From Brugia malayi (lineage: Eukaryota > Nematoda > Chromadorea > Rhabditida > Onchocercidae): 64,000 nt of DNA. The notes beneath the pieces were generated by a model, which was not told where the DNA came from, searched no databases, and worked only from the letters and a program-made list of their open reading frames with translations. Location of the stretch: positions 6,176,001 to 6,240,000 of the forward strand of contig NW_025062478.1 of NCBI RefSeq assembly GCF_000002995.4, written 5' to 3'. This document shows positions 1 to 13,236 of the stretch, one piece after another (position 1 is the first letter of the stretch; the number at the start of each line of letters is the position of its first letter). The translations under genes were made by a program, and so were the position numbers.

Positions 1-1027
1 TACAGTCTAAAAAGTTTTTTTTTTTACTTATTTGATCTTTTATTTACGACAGGATAATGGGAAAAAAAATTTATATACAATAAAAATCACACAATAAACT
101 AACGTGCAATATTTAGCAACTATACGTGTCCAAAATTGACAGTCGGCGGCACCACCAGCCATAGTTGCCACCATTCGATCGCCGATGTCCAGTATTTTCA
201 TAACACTCTTGGACGCTGTAAGGAATCTCAACTTACAATAAATTCTAAACTTTCCAAGTTATGCAGCTCAGAAAACTTTTAGGTTTTCATCAGAAATTAA
301 TAAAAATAGATCTGGATGAAATCTGATTACATATGTATTCTCCAGCAGATGCACGCGAATCCACAGCAACTATAATCCCTCCTTTATCTGCTGGCGTTTT
401 TGGCTCATAGATGAATGCAAGTGTTGTAGTTCCTTTCAAAAACTGCAAATTCTTTGCACCCGAATGTTTGCCGAAATGTGATTCGACAAATTCAGCAGGC
501 TGAAAGAATAGAAATCCAACGACATAAAAGCACTTCTTATTAGTGTAATCGAAAGATTAAAAGAATAATGATATGTGTTACATACTTGCGCAACACGAGG
601 CTTACTTTCTAAAATGACAAAAAAGTCCTTAGATCTCGTTTAAATGATGTTTTTCTAAAATACATTGAAACAAGAATACAAAATCGATAAAACAAAGATT
701 ACAGCACACACAGAGAGAACTTCTTTGTTTAATGAAACTTCTGAAACTTGAACATCAATATTAGCTAGTACTAAAAACTTCCCTAATCAATATGCTGCCT
801 TCTGATGGTGCAAAAATAATCAAACTGTTCCGTTAAGTACATTCGACATTATATTTCTCGTTGCTCCTACAATACATGATTTTTTTCTATGTGGCATTTA
901 CATGACTGAATAGACTGAAGGAGTTACTTACTGTTCCATATGGAGGCTGCATGAAGTACAAGTCGTCTATGACTGGCTCGTGAAGGTCACGCTGTGGCAC
1001 GTCATCACCTACGCTGCCGACTAACAT
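1..1027 (-). CDS. pbs-5: Proteasome 20S subunit beta type-5, 5' part (runs off left edge)
   Basis: Chymotrypsin-like catalytic subunit of the 20S proteasome core. Exons: 1027-932 (32 codons from ATG), 499-331, 215-104, and the first 6 nt of a fourth at 6-1 (acceptor AG at 8-7). Phases join without a break. The propeptide ends in Lys-Gly, followed by the catalytic Thr of TTTLAF at about residue 56. The Asp of VDSRAS and the Lys of SVMKILDI are the expected Asp17/Lys33 equivalents, and MAGGAADC is the family signature. About seven residues are inserted between TTTLAF and GGIIVAVD relative to the mammalian protein as I recall it. The last visible residues match the usual start of the YELR segment. 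A TTTCTACAG acceptor lies 6 nt before the ATG, which supports this start. The rest of the gene lies outside the window. Confidence 0.95.
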
Positions 1028-1033
1028 GGATAT

Positions 1034-1042
1034 CTGTAGAAA
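1034..1042 (-). promoter_or_regulatory. Candidate spliced-leader acceptor of pbs-5
   Basis: On the minus strand a TTTCTACAG acceptor ends at 1034 and leaves a 6-nt leader before the ATG at 1027. This is typical of SL1 trans-splicing in nematodes. No internal upstream coding exon was found. A cis-spliced 5' UTR intron would look the same. Confidence 0.5.
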
Positions 1043-2292
1043 GAGGAACCCAAACTCCTCCAAGTATAATCAAATGAGAGCAAACCACAACTCACTTCTA
1101 CTTTCAACACTAACGAAATCGTTATCAAACCAGTGTCGATACGCTACTCTGGTTTCATCACTATGCGAATCCTCCGGTAAAAGAACTGTCTTTGTTTGGA
1201 TTGTATGAAGTTGGTGAGTGTGGGTGGTTGGTTTTAACTCGATATTTCGGAAGGATTGATAAGGATAGTTCGTAATAAACCTTTTATTATTATCACATAA
1301 AGATGGAGTGGTGTTAAATATTGTGGCACAACGGTAATTAGTAGTAAAATTTTAAGGGAATATTTTGAGAATGGTAAAGCAACGAATTAAAAGTGATTTT
1401 TTCTTGACAGAAAATTTGAAAATGCTATTATCTATATTTTAGGGAGTTCGTTCTGAGTTTGCTGACGGCTGCATTTTCATTTTAAATGATTGCAGTTATT
1501 CTTTGTAGTCGTTGAAAATGTTTTGCAGCTGATTTGTCTTACTTCATAGTTAAAGAGTTCGGATCTTCATGGAAAGTTTGCTACTTTAATTTGCATGAGT
1601 AGGTCTTTTTACAAATTTTTGAGACTTCTGGTTCTCAGTTCTTTTTTTTTAAAAAAAAAAGAAAGAAAAAAAAAACGAATCTCTTGTTGCGATTTCGATT
1701 GTCTCAAATTTGTTTCCTAGAAATGGGCAGAATAAAGCTCTGTAAAGTTTAGTTACTGAATTGATTTACTCAAGATAAATACCATAAAATATTTTGTTTG
1801 CTAATTATGGGTACAGATTGAGGATTGAGCATTACACATTGGATAGGTAACTTCATTTGAAAACAATTAGACATCAGTACAGCACAATAGAAAGTCCTAA
1901 CAACCAAAAGTATGTAAGAGCTCGATATAAGGACTTTTTTTAAAAATAAAAATTTCCAGAAATCATTTCGAAATACCCTTTCATAAATATTAAGACTTTT
2001 ACATACAAGTATATGTACGGAAATTTTAGTGTTTATGAAACACGGTTTTGATAAGCCATTTGAATAAATTTTTCTGTCATACTTCTCACATTCCATCAAA
2101 TTTCTAATGGTAATGGAGATGAGATCAAACTATGCATTTAATTCAAATTTTAAGGCATGAAATGAAACTAAACCCTCAAACAAATTCGCCTTGAAATTTC
2201 ATGTTCAGAAATGAGGAATTATCACTGAAAGACATTACTCTCGTTTATTTGTAGCCATAATTTTTCAAGAAGTGACAAAACACAAATAATGA
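1043..2292. other. Intergenic, no gene seen
   Basis: Spacer between pbs-5 and the 3' end of the next minus-strand gene. It contains a T-run directly followed by an A-run near 1644-1675. A 109-codon open frame at 1770-2099 (-) is AT-rich, has no splice-site logic and matches no family I know. The pbs-5 promoter should lie in the right-hand surroundings of its ATG, but no TATA-like or other clear site stands out. Confidence 0.6.
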
Positions 2293-4572
2293 TTATACAT
2301 TAGAATCCGTACTCTTGGATATTCTGCGTTGTCCACCACCACCGCGATGATACCCTTCACGTTTATGATTTTTGTAATTCTTCGCTTTTATGCTACCATA
2401 ATATTCCAGACGGCACTGTTCATCGGCTTCCTTAATTTCCATTCTTTTTGCAACAATTTGTTCATCGATTAGGGTGTTTGCTTTGCATCTGCAACAGTTT
2501 GATATTGCATGCGCTAACGTCACACTTTGTGCAGAATGTTTCTGTCTCAATTACAAACAAGGAATACTACTCAGGAAATGGCATATCCCGCAGAAGCCAA
2601 TGATTTTAGGATGACTAACAGTTTGCTAATAGTGCAGCACTTGGACAACTGTCCGCAATAACTTCTCAATTTGCGTGCTTCACGAAAACACAACTTCTGT
2701 TGTGCACTAATTTTTTTGCCTTTGTGAATCGATCTCCGACTTTTTCCGTTGTTTTTTCCCCTTTCCTTTTCATTGGTCACAAGTTTTTTTCTTTTGTCTA
2801 AGTTCTTCTTCAGTATTGCATTACATTTCACTTTCTAGAAATATATTCATTTAATGATTAAATAAGGAATTCTTTGCAATAACTTATCCGCTAGTTTTGA
2901 AATTATTATATAGAAAAGATATAGGCATCATCTTCCTGTTTTATTTCAAAATTTCTCATACTACTTTACCTAATAAATGTGTTATCTTTTCAGTGGGCTT
3001 TAATCTTCCGATAAATTTTCCAATCTCTTCCACCCATAATTTTTGGATCACCCGTCGTGAGAATAGAGACAGATTCAGATTCTTCTACTTATCGAGTTAT
3101 AGTCCCTTTTTGTTAATGCACCATGTAGAATGTCATTTTGATAATTATATATAGAAAGTGCTAAAGAGTTATACATAGGAACTGCTGAAAAAATTATTAC
3201 CTTAGGACAAGTTTCTTTGCCGTGACTAGGATTTATGAATTCAATGTTACAGTGCATTACTGCTAAGGATATCAATGCTCAAAGTTAACAATTTTACGAA
3301 CTCAATAGAGTTAGCTCTTTTTCCAGATGGCTAACATTGGCAATGGTTTATCCAGTTGTATCATTTCGTGGAAATCTCATGGAAACAATTAATTATCCTG
3401 AATCAAATCTGGTATGGTGATTCTGTCTACTGCTGGTACTTGTCCGATAAAGATGCTCCAATTTAGTTAACCTTTTTTACCCAAACAGTTCTGGTTAAAT
3501 ATTAGAGAACACGGACTATTCTATTATAATCTGAAACAATTTGCAATATGTCAAGAAATGATTTAACAATACCTTTTTCTCATTTTCAATAGTTGTCGCA
3601 GTGGGCAATTTTTCACGTAAACAATTTTCATAGAGCGAAATTCGCTGCAAATAATCTGTCCTATGCTAATTTCAGAGTAAAATTTTAGACAGTTTCTTGC
3701 TATGTTTATAACATTTTAAAAAATTGAAAATTTTAATGATGTCAAACTAACGCTGTACGAAATTCCGCTTTTTTATCTATCTCAACACTTGTATTTCTGT
3801 TTTATCATGATTTTGGAGTCAACAAACATATAATTATATTTGAATAATCTTTTGGCAAACCTATTGATATTTCACTTTAATTTAGGTTTAATTTAAAATT
3901 CTTCGTCATATTTCTCGTAATTACTGCCCTTAACATAAAATCCAAAATTCTTATTTTTTATGATTCCAAGACTTGTATGCATACGTCATTGGTTAATTCT
4001 CTGAGTTCTGACTCTAAAGACTCGTTCTGGCACACTCGCTTTTCAGTACGTGATAGGCATTCGTCAGTTTTGGCTCGAGATTTTGCATAACATTCAATCA
4101 GTTGCTCACATGCTGGATTCTGTAACGTTATTTAAGTCAAATGAAAATTAAACTTTATCAGTTATACCTACTTCATAAATATTCCCAATATTTAGAACTC
4201 AGTCATTCAAAATCAACTTGAAATAACAATCCTTGGAAATTTTGACTATCAACACAGTAAAATATTTGTTTTAGGACAAAACGAAAAGCATCTTAATCTT
4301 CGAAGTCAAAACGATCCGAATTACCAGTTTAGAAAAAAACATAATTTAAACGAATTATTTAAGCTTCTAGTGTTGTAACCTCTTTACGCAGTTATATTTG
4401 ATATGTTATCAGGATGTATTCTATCAAATTATCAGACAGCCATGAAGACTATCATTTCTGATGTGTTGTAAATATGATTCGTCTACGTTGTCAAAAAAAG
4501 TTACATATAACGAACTTTTGGTTGAACGACGTTTGAACTGATCGAGATGATCAATACAGCCAATAAGAACAT
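2293..4572 (-). CDS. Unrecognised predicted secreted cysteine-containing protein (six exons)
   Basis: I do not recognise the family. Proposed exons: 4572-4516, 4119-3985, 3644-3573, 3330-3298, 2834-2620, 2488-2293, giving about 235 residues with all phases agreeing. Residues 1-19 (MFLLAVLIISISSNVV...) look like a signal peptide; an in-frame stop sits directly before the ATG. Exon 2 has five widely spaced cysteines (PACEQLIEC, DEC, RVC). Exon 5 is very basic and ends with a second cysteine group (LRSYCGQLSKCC). The C-terminus has a GGGGQRR segment and stops at 2293. Each internal exon has an AG acceptor and GT donor; exon 1 uses GTTCGT, a donor also used in the EGF-like gene. Uncertain points: exon 2 could run on to a stop at 3958 (about 72 residues), exon 4 is only 33 nt, and an alternative exon at 3262-3201 is possible. 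Secretion is inferred from the N-terminus only. Confidence 0.5.
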
Positions 4573-4597
4573 CTAGCAAAATTCTAGCAAGAAGAAT

Positions 4598-4609
4598 CTA
4601 AAATAACAA
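4598..4609 (-). promoter_or_regulatory. Candidate spliced-leader acceptor of the secreted-protein gene
   Basis: TTGTTATTTTAG ends at 4598 on the minus strand, 25 nt upstream of the ATG at 4572. The position and U-rich tract fit a trans-splice site. A cis acceptor of a 5' UTR intron is the alternative. Confidence 0.4.
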
Positions 4610-5354
4610 ATTTAAGGATTATTAGTTACTTCGATTCAACTTATCCTAATTTGTCTATACTTTTGTTATTTTATTCTGCAGTTCGTTTTTTTTTTTTTTT
4701 TCTTTTTTGTGTCTTAAACGCAATTAAATCTGAAAGCAAATCGTATTTCTGTTAAATTTTATGAATACAACTTTTTTATTTTGTGGATAGAACTTTTATA
4801 AATAGAAATAAAAATAGAGTTGAAGGAAAAAGCGAAGGTTTAATGAAGAAATGTAAAAAAAATAAGGAAAAATCCCTGAAAAAGTAACGATATGCTTCTA
4901 ACTGAAAATAATCATTTTATTTAAAAGAGATAAAGTGATAACAAAAATGCACTTCTGCAAATTATCTTTAGTAGTATAATTTTGAAGATTCTGGAAAAAT
5001 CCAGGAAATATAAATGCATGAGATGAGAGATGTCATCTATGAGAAATGCGCAACTTGGAAGGAGTGGAAAGACAAACAGATATCTCAGTTACACTCACTG
5101 GACTGTTTTTATTAAATCTGAATATGATCAATAAAGTGGAAGCTCATGCGAAGTGAAAAGGATATTTTATGGGGAGTGAAATGTGGGAAATGTGGGGCGT
5201 AAATAGCATGACATCTTATGAGAAATTATTCAAATGGTCAATCCTGAAATGACCAGATGAGTTTTGCTACTGCATTAGCAATTTCTTCAAATTAATAATT
5301 GAACATTTTGAAGTCAATAAAACTGTCAAGAGTTGATATTTCTTATAAAGCATT

Positions 5355-5415
5355 ATGTTAATAGAAATGTTAATAGAAAGTTAACAGAAAGGATTAGATG
5401 TTAATAGAAAGGATT
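5355..5415. repeat. Imperfect short tandem repeat (ATGTTAATAGAAAG unit)
   Basis: Four copies of roughly ATGTTAATAGAAAG(GATT), at 5355, 5367, about 5379 (degenerate, with GTTAACAG) and 5398. No coding potential seen. Confidence 0.7.
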
Positions 5416-8400
5416 TAAAAAAAATGATGATTATTATAACTCACTTTTAGCTTCCTTTTTCCATTGATAGTTTTCTGTTTAAAAACAAAAAAGTTCCGAG
5501 GTCACTTTGCAAATGGGTTAATATTTTATTTTCTTAAAAGAATTGCTTTTTTTCTTTTTTCTTTTTTTGTTTTTTAAAGAAAACATTCAGAAAAGAGGAA
5601 AAAATGAATGTAGAATCTGAACTTTCTTTACTATTTCCCTTCCATTACCATAATTGTTTTAAGGTTCATAATTTTTTATATTTTCTAAGAGATGGCAATA
5701 TGAATCCGATAAGTATTTATGAGGGAACACCTCTTCAGAATGAAATTATTTTTGAAAACTGTACAAAGATTAAGTCGTTGAACTATCATATAATAGTGCG
5801 ATAACTTGGCGAAAATCAGCAGCAATATCACTCAGTTATCATTTATCTATTAACTCACATGATGTACTTTAATGTAACAATTAATATTATTTAATGTTGC
5901 ATCATTATTATCAAGGCGCAAGAAATTTCACAAAAAGTTTAAAACAACGAATTGCAGCAGGATAGTAAAACTTTCTTTTTGAAATTAAAGTTAAGGATGT
6001 TACTATGAACTTCAATTAATTGGAAAAAAAAAAATGGGAGAATTTTCATATCAATGAATAAAAGTGCACTACAAAAGAATAACAGATGTCAGGCATGCGA
6101 TAATAAATTTCATTTTTTTGAAAACCAATTTCATATTAAACTTCGATGAGTCAAAGAATTAATCATAGGAAAAAATCGAAATTTGATACAAAGGATGTGA
6201 AAAGCTGACCAAAATAGTTCTGCTGGGAACTGAAAATCTTGTAATGGTGGAAATTTCGAGTTATTTAAAACAGTTCAAGGCTAAAAGTATGAATCATCCA
6301 GCTGGAAACTGTTCCAGTGATACCTGTTTTTTTCTGAATATATTAAATATCTACAACGCAAAAAGGTAAAAGATGACTCGGCACATAAAATGCCTAAGTT
6401 ACCCGATAAACGCAAAAGGTTTTTAAATATTAAGGTTTTAGAAATCTAGATCGGTTGAAATATTTTATAGGGACTTTCGCAGCTTTTTGTTTTTCCCAAC
6501 AAATCATCCGATTGTAATGCATAAACTTTTAACTATCCATTCACTCTGCGCTTTAAAAGTATATTTCATTGGTATGGAAACACTGGAACCAAATGCACTA
6601 AGAAGCCATCCATATTCAGTTTCAATAAAGTGACCGAGTAAATTGAAGCATTCATTCAAATTTGTATAATTGACAATTTTCAAAAATTTTTAAATGAATA
6701 GATTCCATTCCTAAATTTCATCAATTCCATTCCTAAATTGACAACAGATGTTGGGATAGCTGCTTACATAGTTATTAACTCGTAGGATTTTTATAGATAT
6801 AATGATATAATGTGGAAATTGACATATTCCAAAGAAGTTCAGTAGAATTTATCATCTTAGTACTTCCCTTCATTTGTTTCATTTTATGAAAAACTGAAGA
6901 AAACATAATGTTTACAATATGACCGCTATCAAAACGATTCCTCATTTTCGACATACTCTATTGCATATTAATTTTTGTTGCTTTTCTAGAAAACATTCAA
7001 CGATTATATTTCTATAAAGGAAAGGAAATATTTTTTCTGAAAAGACAAAAGGAAAAAAAAAAATGTTTGTAAAATAAATTTCATAGAGTTATTATTTCTT
7101 TACTATTTTCAGAAATAAAAAATAAAGCTATTTTCGTTGCACAAATCACAGGCCGTTTAAGAAATACATTACAATTAGTATTACCAACATGCACAATGAT
7201 CTTTACTATTTTAATCTGAAATACACCGAGGAAGCCCTCGTCATAAATTAATTCCCTATGTTTACAGTTACATTTATTTGATGCGCATTTCGATGAGCGA
7301 TCATTATTGACACTCTTACACTATGATGAAATCTTCAGAATAGATTAATATAACCTTAGTAATTCGAATGATTACTTCGAAAATCAAAAATCCACTATCG
7401 GTACTAGTAAATCCCCTGTAATTTCTGTTTTCCATTGTCTTTGTTCTGTGAGTACTGAGACAGTTCTAATTTAGAACTCTTTGTTTACTTAGAAAGAAAG
7501 CTCCAACAATAAATCAGTGATGTTTCTCTATGCAGATGTACAATCGTTGTCTGTTATGGCAAACAACTTATTGTCTCCATAGATCACCTACGTTGGATTT
7601 TTGGCCACAAATGGCTTTTACAAATTATCATAGCATTTTTTCCAATTTATACTTTTCACCATCTCATTTATAATCTTTAATCGAAAATTGAAATAATGCA
7701 CTAATTTCTGAGGCAAATTTCTTCTTCATAATCATCGCATCTCATTCCTTATCTCTTCTTACAAGCATCTCAGAGAAAATAATTCTTTCAATAAAAGAGA
7801 GATTTTTGAGAAAAAACAATACTGGCAAGTAATTAATCTCAACTTGTATATTATTAAAACACTTTGGAAAATATGACGAAATGATCAACTGTTTCATAAA
7901 CAATTCATGGATGTATGACATTCAGACATATACAAAATACATTTCGCTATGATAAAATGCATCGAAAAAAGTTTAAAAGCAAAAGATAATAGGAATCCTA
8001 AATGCTGCCAACAATAGCGAAATGTTAATAATAAGAGATATTTTTTTTTTTTTGAAACTAATATTTAATTCTTCAAGTGATAAGTCTTTTAATCTTCTTT
8101 TTGCGATTATCATTTATCAATAAATGTGTAGAGAGCATCCTCTCTTCATGATAGAGGGGAAGAGGAAGAAGAAATGTTCACCGAAAACAATAAATAATTC
8201 GTATTTAGAAATGCAATTATATATTTATAAAGATGTTTTTTGCAAATAACAGCTATAAATTTCGAGTAATTAAGTAATACCTGAATAAATGGAAGCAAGC
8301 ACTATAGCAACAAAGTCAAAATTTAATGAAATTAACAATCGATATTGTTTGCTTCTTCATTTCACAAGAAGTAGGAATGGATGAATGATGAATGAAAATT

Positions 8401-10232
8401 TTCAATTCGCATCTGATAGAAATGATTTAGAGAATGGATAAATAAATGTTATTGAAGTGATGCTGCGCTACATACACACCTATTTGAATTAGATGGGTCA
8501 GTGAACAAATGTATAATATTTGTGAATGTAATTGAAAGATTAATGACACTACCATTCGTCCACTTTGCAGTCCAAGAAATAATAAATGAAACATTTCTGT
8601 TTGGTTTCAACCATGACCACTGTCCATTAATGCTTACACAGTTTATTTTACATATTCTTTCTGTTTTATAAAACAGAACAAATTTTGCAATTAAATGTTG
8701 CTAAATTGAAGGAATTTTGAAGCAGTATTGGTGTATGGCAATATGCAACAATTACTGCACACTAAAGATAACAAAATAGAAAAAAAGAGAACAACAAAAT
8801 AAGTTAAATGAGTAAAAATTGTTTTTCTTTTCCCAAAAAACAGATAAAATTTGACATTTATTTTTGCAAGTATACCATGATTAATCAATGTATATTTATT
8901 ATGTTAAAATGCCTTTGTAAGTGCAAAACTAGCAGCAAAGCGTATTTGACTTGTTTTATTACAAAACCAGAATTATTTTAATTAATTTGAGTTATACTCT
9001 GGAAACCCAAGCCATCATTAATAAATATTTTATACTAAAACGACACATGTCATCAAATTTAAATATACTCTAGGCGTCTATATGTTTTCCAATTAAAAAA
9101 ATTTCTAACAGTATGCTATGATGCATCTATTTTTGCATAAGGCATTTTTTTCTTTATTTTGAACTTCTTGCCTACTGCTGTTTATATTTGGCATTTTCCA
9201 TCTGAAAAACACTTTATAATAGAAAGAAAGAAAACTACGGAGACATCTTTTCAGAACCTCGAATGTCTGGGTAGTTGCAAGGAGTACCAAATGTCTGAGC
9301 ACTGAGACAATGGTCAAGAATCTGACCGCTTCTATTTATTTGTTGGTCAGCTGCATCTGTTGTAAACGTAATGTAAACAAAATATCATAAACAAATAGTG
9401 TCATAACACGAATATTATTCTAAGTGGTTTCAATAAATAGGCGGAAGTTTTTTACGCCATATCATTTGCAGCACAGTATAAAACTTAAACTAATACAAAT
9501 TAAACAGCATTAAGCTATGTTTATCTGCTTGATGTCACATCAACAAATTTGTTTTAATTAAACATTATTTGATTCCAACAGCTGATGGTTTTCCAAATGT
9601 ATTCGTAAGCTGCTACTAATATTGCTAAATTTTTTTTTCCAAATTTTTTTTAGAATGATAGTTTTTATCATCTTATTATGATTCAAATAAATATTTTACA
9701 AGCAGTTTTCTTCTTCTCAATCCTTAAGTAATTAAAACCTTATTAATACTTTCTACACTTGGAAACAGTTGCAACCCCTTATGCTTTCTGCAAGATGCAC
9801 ATTAGTTCAATAACTCACTATGTAATTTGAAGTTTAAATTGTATGTCTACTTTTCTACTTTTTTCTATGCAAACAAATGCAACAAAATTCATTTCCACAT
9901 GAACATTGTTCAACTGAACTTCAGATAACTTCGTTTAGTAAAAAATAAGTTTAGTGATTTGAATGAATGTCCATTAAGAAAAGTGAAGTATTGTTTCTTC
10001 AAATAATTAAAATACACAAATGGAATCAATGAAAAGTAAAGGTTTGTGAGCACTACTGAAGTTGTACACTAATGATGATGACTTGAGTGTTCGTGGTCTG
10101 CGCAATATCTTTCAAGGCCACTGTTACACTTAACATAATTATCTGCCACTATCAGCAATAAATTTGATCAGTAAATTAGCGTCAAAAAAAGAAATTCTGT
10201 AAGAACTGTCGCCCTTGGTACTTCCATCTGTG

Positions 10233-10265
10233 TCGTAAACCATCAATCTGACACAGGTGGTTTAC
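10233..10265. repeat. Inverted repeat, 8-bp arms
   Basis: GTAAACCA and TGGTTTAC separated by about 15 nt. It could form a weak hairpin. No function is apparent. Confidence 0.5.
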
Positions 10266-11627
10266 GTACATAAATTAAAATACATTTCTGCAACTCCTCA
10301 AAATTTCTACTTATTTTTACTTCAAAATTTTTACTTGAACTTTTAACTCGTTTGTTATCTCAACTATTCAGCTTACATCGCGTCACAAGTCGCGTGTATT
10401 TCGAGTTGACGTATCAGAGCCACACCATGCCATTATTTCTACAAATGTGTTTCTTTTCTAGAAAATAATTGAAATATCAATATGGCTTCATTTGTGCAAG
10501 CAGTGAAATATTCCTACTTTACTAATGAATTGTTATCAACAAGTAAATATATTTGCGAATCAGAGTTTCAAATTTCACTTCTGATATATAATTGTGTCTG
10601 AAATGTTTTCTTTTCAAATTAACATTTTATATCAAGAACCAGCTGCAATCATAACAGTAATGAAACTAATCCAATTATTCCCTTTCTTTGAGCGTTTGCT
10701 TCTGATAAGTTTCATTATTACAAATAGCGCACCGAGTCAGTTCATAATTTATTCGCAGCACCATCTTCTCTTCTCTAAGGAACTCATTAAAGTGTCCGAA
10801 AATGTCTTTTACATTTAGCATTGTTTGAAAGGATAGAAAATATGAGTTTTTATTCAAAATAATTTTATTTCAATGAATTGCAACGAAAAAAATAATAATT
10901 TGAGCACTCAATAAATAATATTTCAAAGGAAGTATGCTATAAACAGATTAAACTGAGATCAATAAAACGAAGGATTCAGTAATATTCTGCATATTTGAGA
11001 AAACAGGAGTATCTGAAATTGTTGTAAAAATAATATTAAGTTAATTTTTAATTAGAAAATTGATATCAACAACATTCTCAAATAGTTACAAATGGTAAGA
11101 GAAAAAAAGACTTTGAATTATACATTTAGATATACACAGACTGATGTAGATTTAGGAAATAAAAGTTCTTAATGAAATTAATAGCACTGATTGCTCTTAA
11201 TATTTTCAGTTATATGGAAATAAACAATTTTAAAATTGAATAGGAAGTTTCACTTTAAAATATGAGTTTTATACAACTTCAAAGAATAACGACTTTATGG
11301 TAATGCAAATTGTTTTTAAAATTCCAAAAACATAGCACATATATACTTAGTAAAAAAAAGTTGGAGCAGCACTATATAAAAAGCATTTTGATTGCCGGAT
11401 TTTAAATTTAGTCATTTAAAAAATAGTCATTTAAAAAATTTCACCAAGAATTTGATTTATAAAAACTTACGTGAAATTTGTTTGAGAAAAATTGATTCCC
11501 TGATGAAAACAGATTCATTTTTTAGAAATCGGTAGCATCCGATAATTTGTTTACTAAATTTAAAAAACCAAACAAATTTTTATTATTAGTAAAATAAAAT
11601 AAATCTCTGAATTTCAATATATCAATG

Positions 11628-11680
11628 ATGAATTAATCAATCGCAGAAACTATCATGAATTAATCAATCGCAGAAACTAT
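11628..11680. repeat. Exact 26-bp tandem duplication
   Basis: The 26-bp unit starting ATGAATTAATCAATCGCAGA occurs at 11628-11653 and again at 11655-11680 with one base between. The copies are identical, so the duplication is recent or the result of slippage. Confidence 0.9.
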
Positions 11681-13236
11681 TCGTCATCTTTCCTTTGTTT
11701 AAAGTTTTGTTAAATATTAATTAAAAAGTGAAACATTAGATGCTTAGATCAATGACTAATTATAACTTCCAGTATAATCAGTATTTTATCGATGAAGAAG
11801 AATTTTTCATCATTAATCATTCTCAAAAGTAATAACGGAATTTTTTTAAACTTCGATAAGTTTTCAAAAACTTGTGGAACGGAGAAAATACAAAAATAAC
11901 CAAATAATTAATAAATAATCAATTGTAACGGCGTTAATTTGAATGTCTTTTTATATACATTTATGTACATTAATAATGACAATAATAGTAAGTAATAATA
12001 ATAACAATAGTAATGATAATAATGATAATCCTTTCGAGATATAAACATTAAACAATAAAAAAGTTCTGCACTCAGAATAAAATTTTAAAGCCGACTTTTG
12101 GATTAATGCAACAATAAGAAGAGAATTTGATTTAATGCTCTTTAAGTCTCTCATTTTTGATGAAGGTCAGTGGAGGCACTTTCAAATTAAAATTCAAATA
12201 TTCATGAATGTTCAAAGTCCTTCTATGCTTTCGTAATCAAGAATGATTGAAAATACAAATATTTATGCAATATCAAACTTCTCTTTTAATTTTTAAGTCA
12301 TATTTTATCATTAGCATTGTTATATAAAATTTCCCCAACCGACGATCATTGATTACTGACTTTTTGATTACTAAATTTATTTTTTTATTTTTTTTTTATT
12401 CAATGAAATTCATTTTGCTAATCATTTTTCAAGTCATTCACTGGAATTTTGGGCGAACTATCTCAAATTCTATATTTAATGCCTTAAATCTCTTGAGATT
12501 TTCCAATTTTTTACCAGTCGAGTTTAATAATCCAGACTTCTATTATTCCAAAGTTTTACTAAGCAAAGACAACCACAAGTACTTCTGATTACTTCTTTTT
12601 AAAAAATAAATAAGATTAAGTACGTTATAATAGGACTGATTAAGCAATTACGTTCTCTATTTTATTGCAGCGATTAAATTCCCTCGTTAGTGCTTTTTTA
12701 AATTTGAAATCAAATAAAATTTCATCTGCTGTTACCAAATTATCATTATGCAAATTAATGGATCATTTGAAAAAAGAAGAAAGAAATAGCTGCAGCTGCT
12801 AGAAAGTAAATAAATAAAGTGAAAAGCGGAGACCCGAGTTCCGCTCCGAAACACACCAATAGAAAGAATGAAAAGCACTTAGCTGAATAATCGTTGTCAT
12901 GGAATAATGTCACATCAAGCCAGCAGTTTACATTTTGTTATCTGTAAAATGAGAAAAAAAAATTGTAAATGCAACCAAAAAACACCAAAAATAAGGTATT
13001 TTTATTTAAAGTTAAAGAAGCAAATATCTAATTGAAATTGAAGATGAAAGGTCACCGAATCAAAGCAAATTTAATCGCGGAGCTTTTTTGAATACTTTCA
13101 ATTTAACAAACAGCTCGATAAAAGTTGCTTCGTGATCATAAGAAGTCAAGTTCTAACTAATTAGTACTTACCAAAAAAGTGTCAGAAAGAATGAATGAAT
13201 GCGACGGGGGATGATGTGGCGCAAATGTTTTATTCT

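Larger units (their letters stand above)
4610..13236. other. Long intergenic stretch, no gene seen
   Basis: Both strands were read for exons with splice signals and protein-like composition and none was convincing. Short open frames here (for example 5604-5804 +, 8691-8888 -, 10594-10818 +, 12349-12588 +) are rich in Phe, Ile, Lys and Asn, as expected of AT-rich noncoding DNA. It holds homopolymer T and A runs, the small repeats listed separately, and the 3' flank of the DBL-1 gene at its right end. Confidence 0.6.

Noticed and set aside
1770..2099. 109-codon open frame on the minus strand
   Set aside because: Composition is typical of AT-rich noncoding DNA, there is no family similarity, and no splice sites or neighbouring exons fit.
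3201..3262. Alternative exon (VMHCNIEFINPSHGKETCPK) with good acceptor and donor
   Set aside because: It needs a phase-1 exon before it, which I could not find. It lies just 3' of the preferred 3330-3298 exon, leaving only about 35 nt for an intron between them. Kept only as a possible alternative exon.
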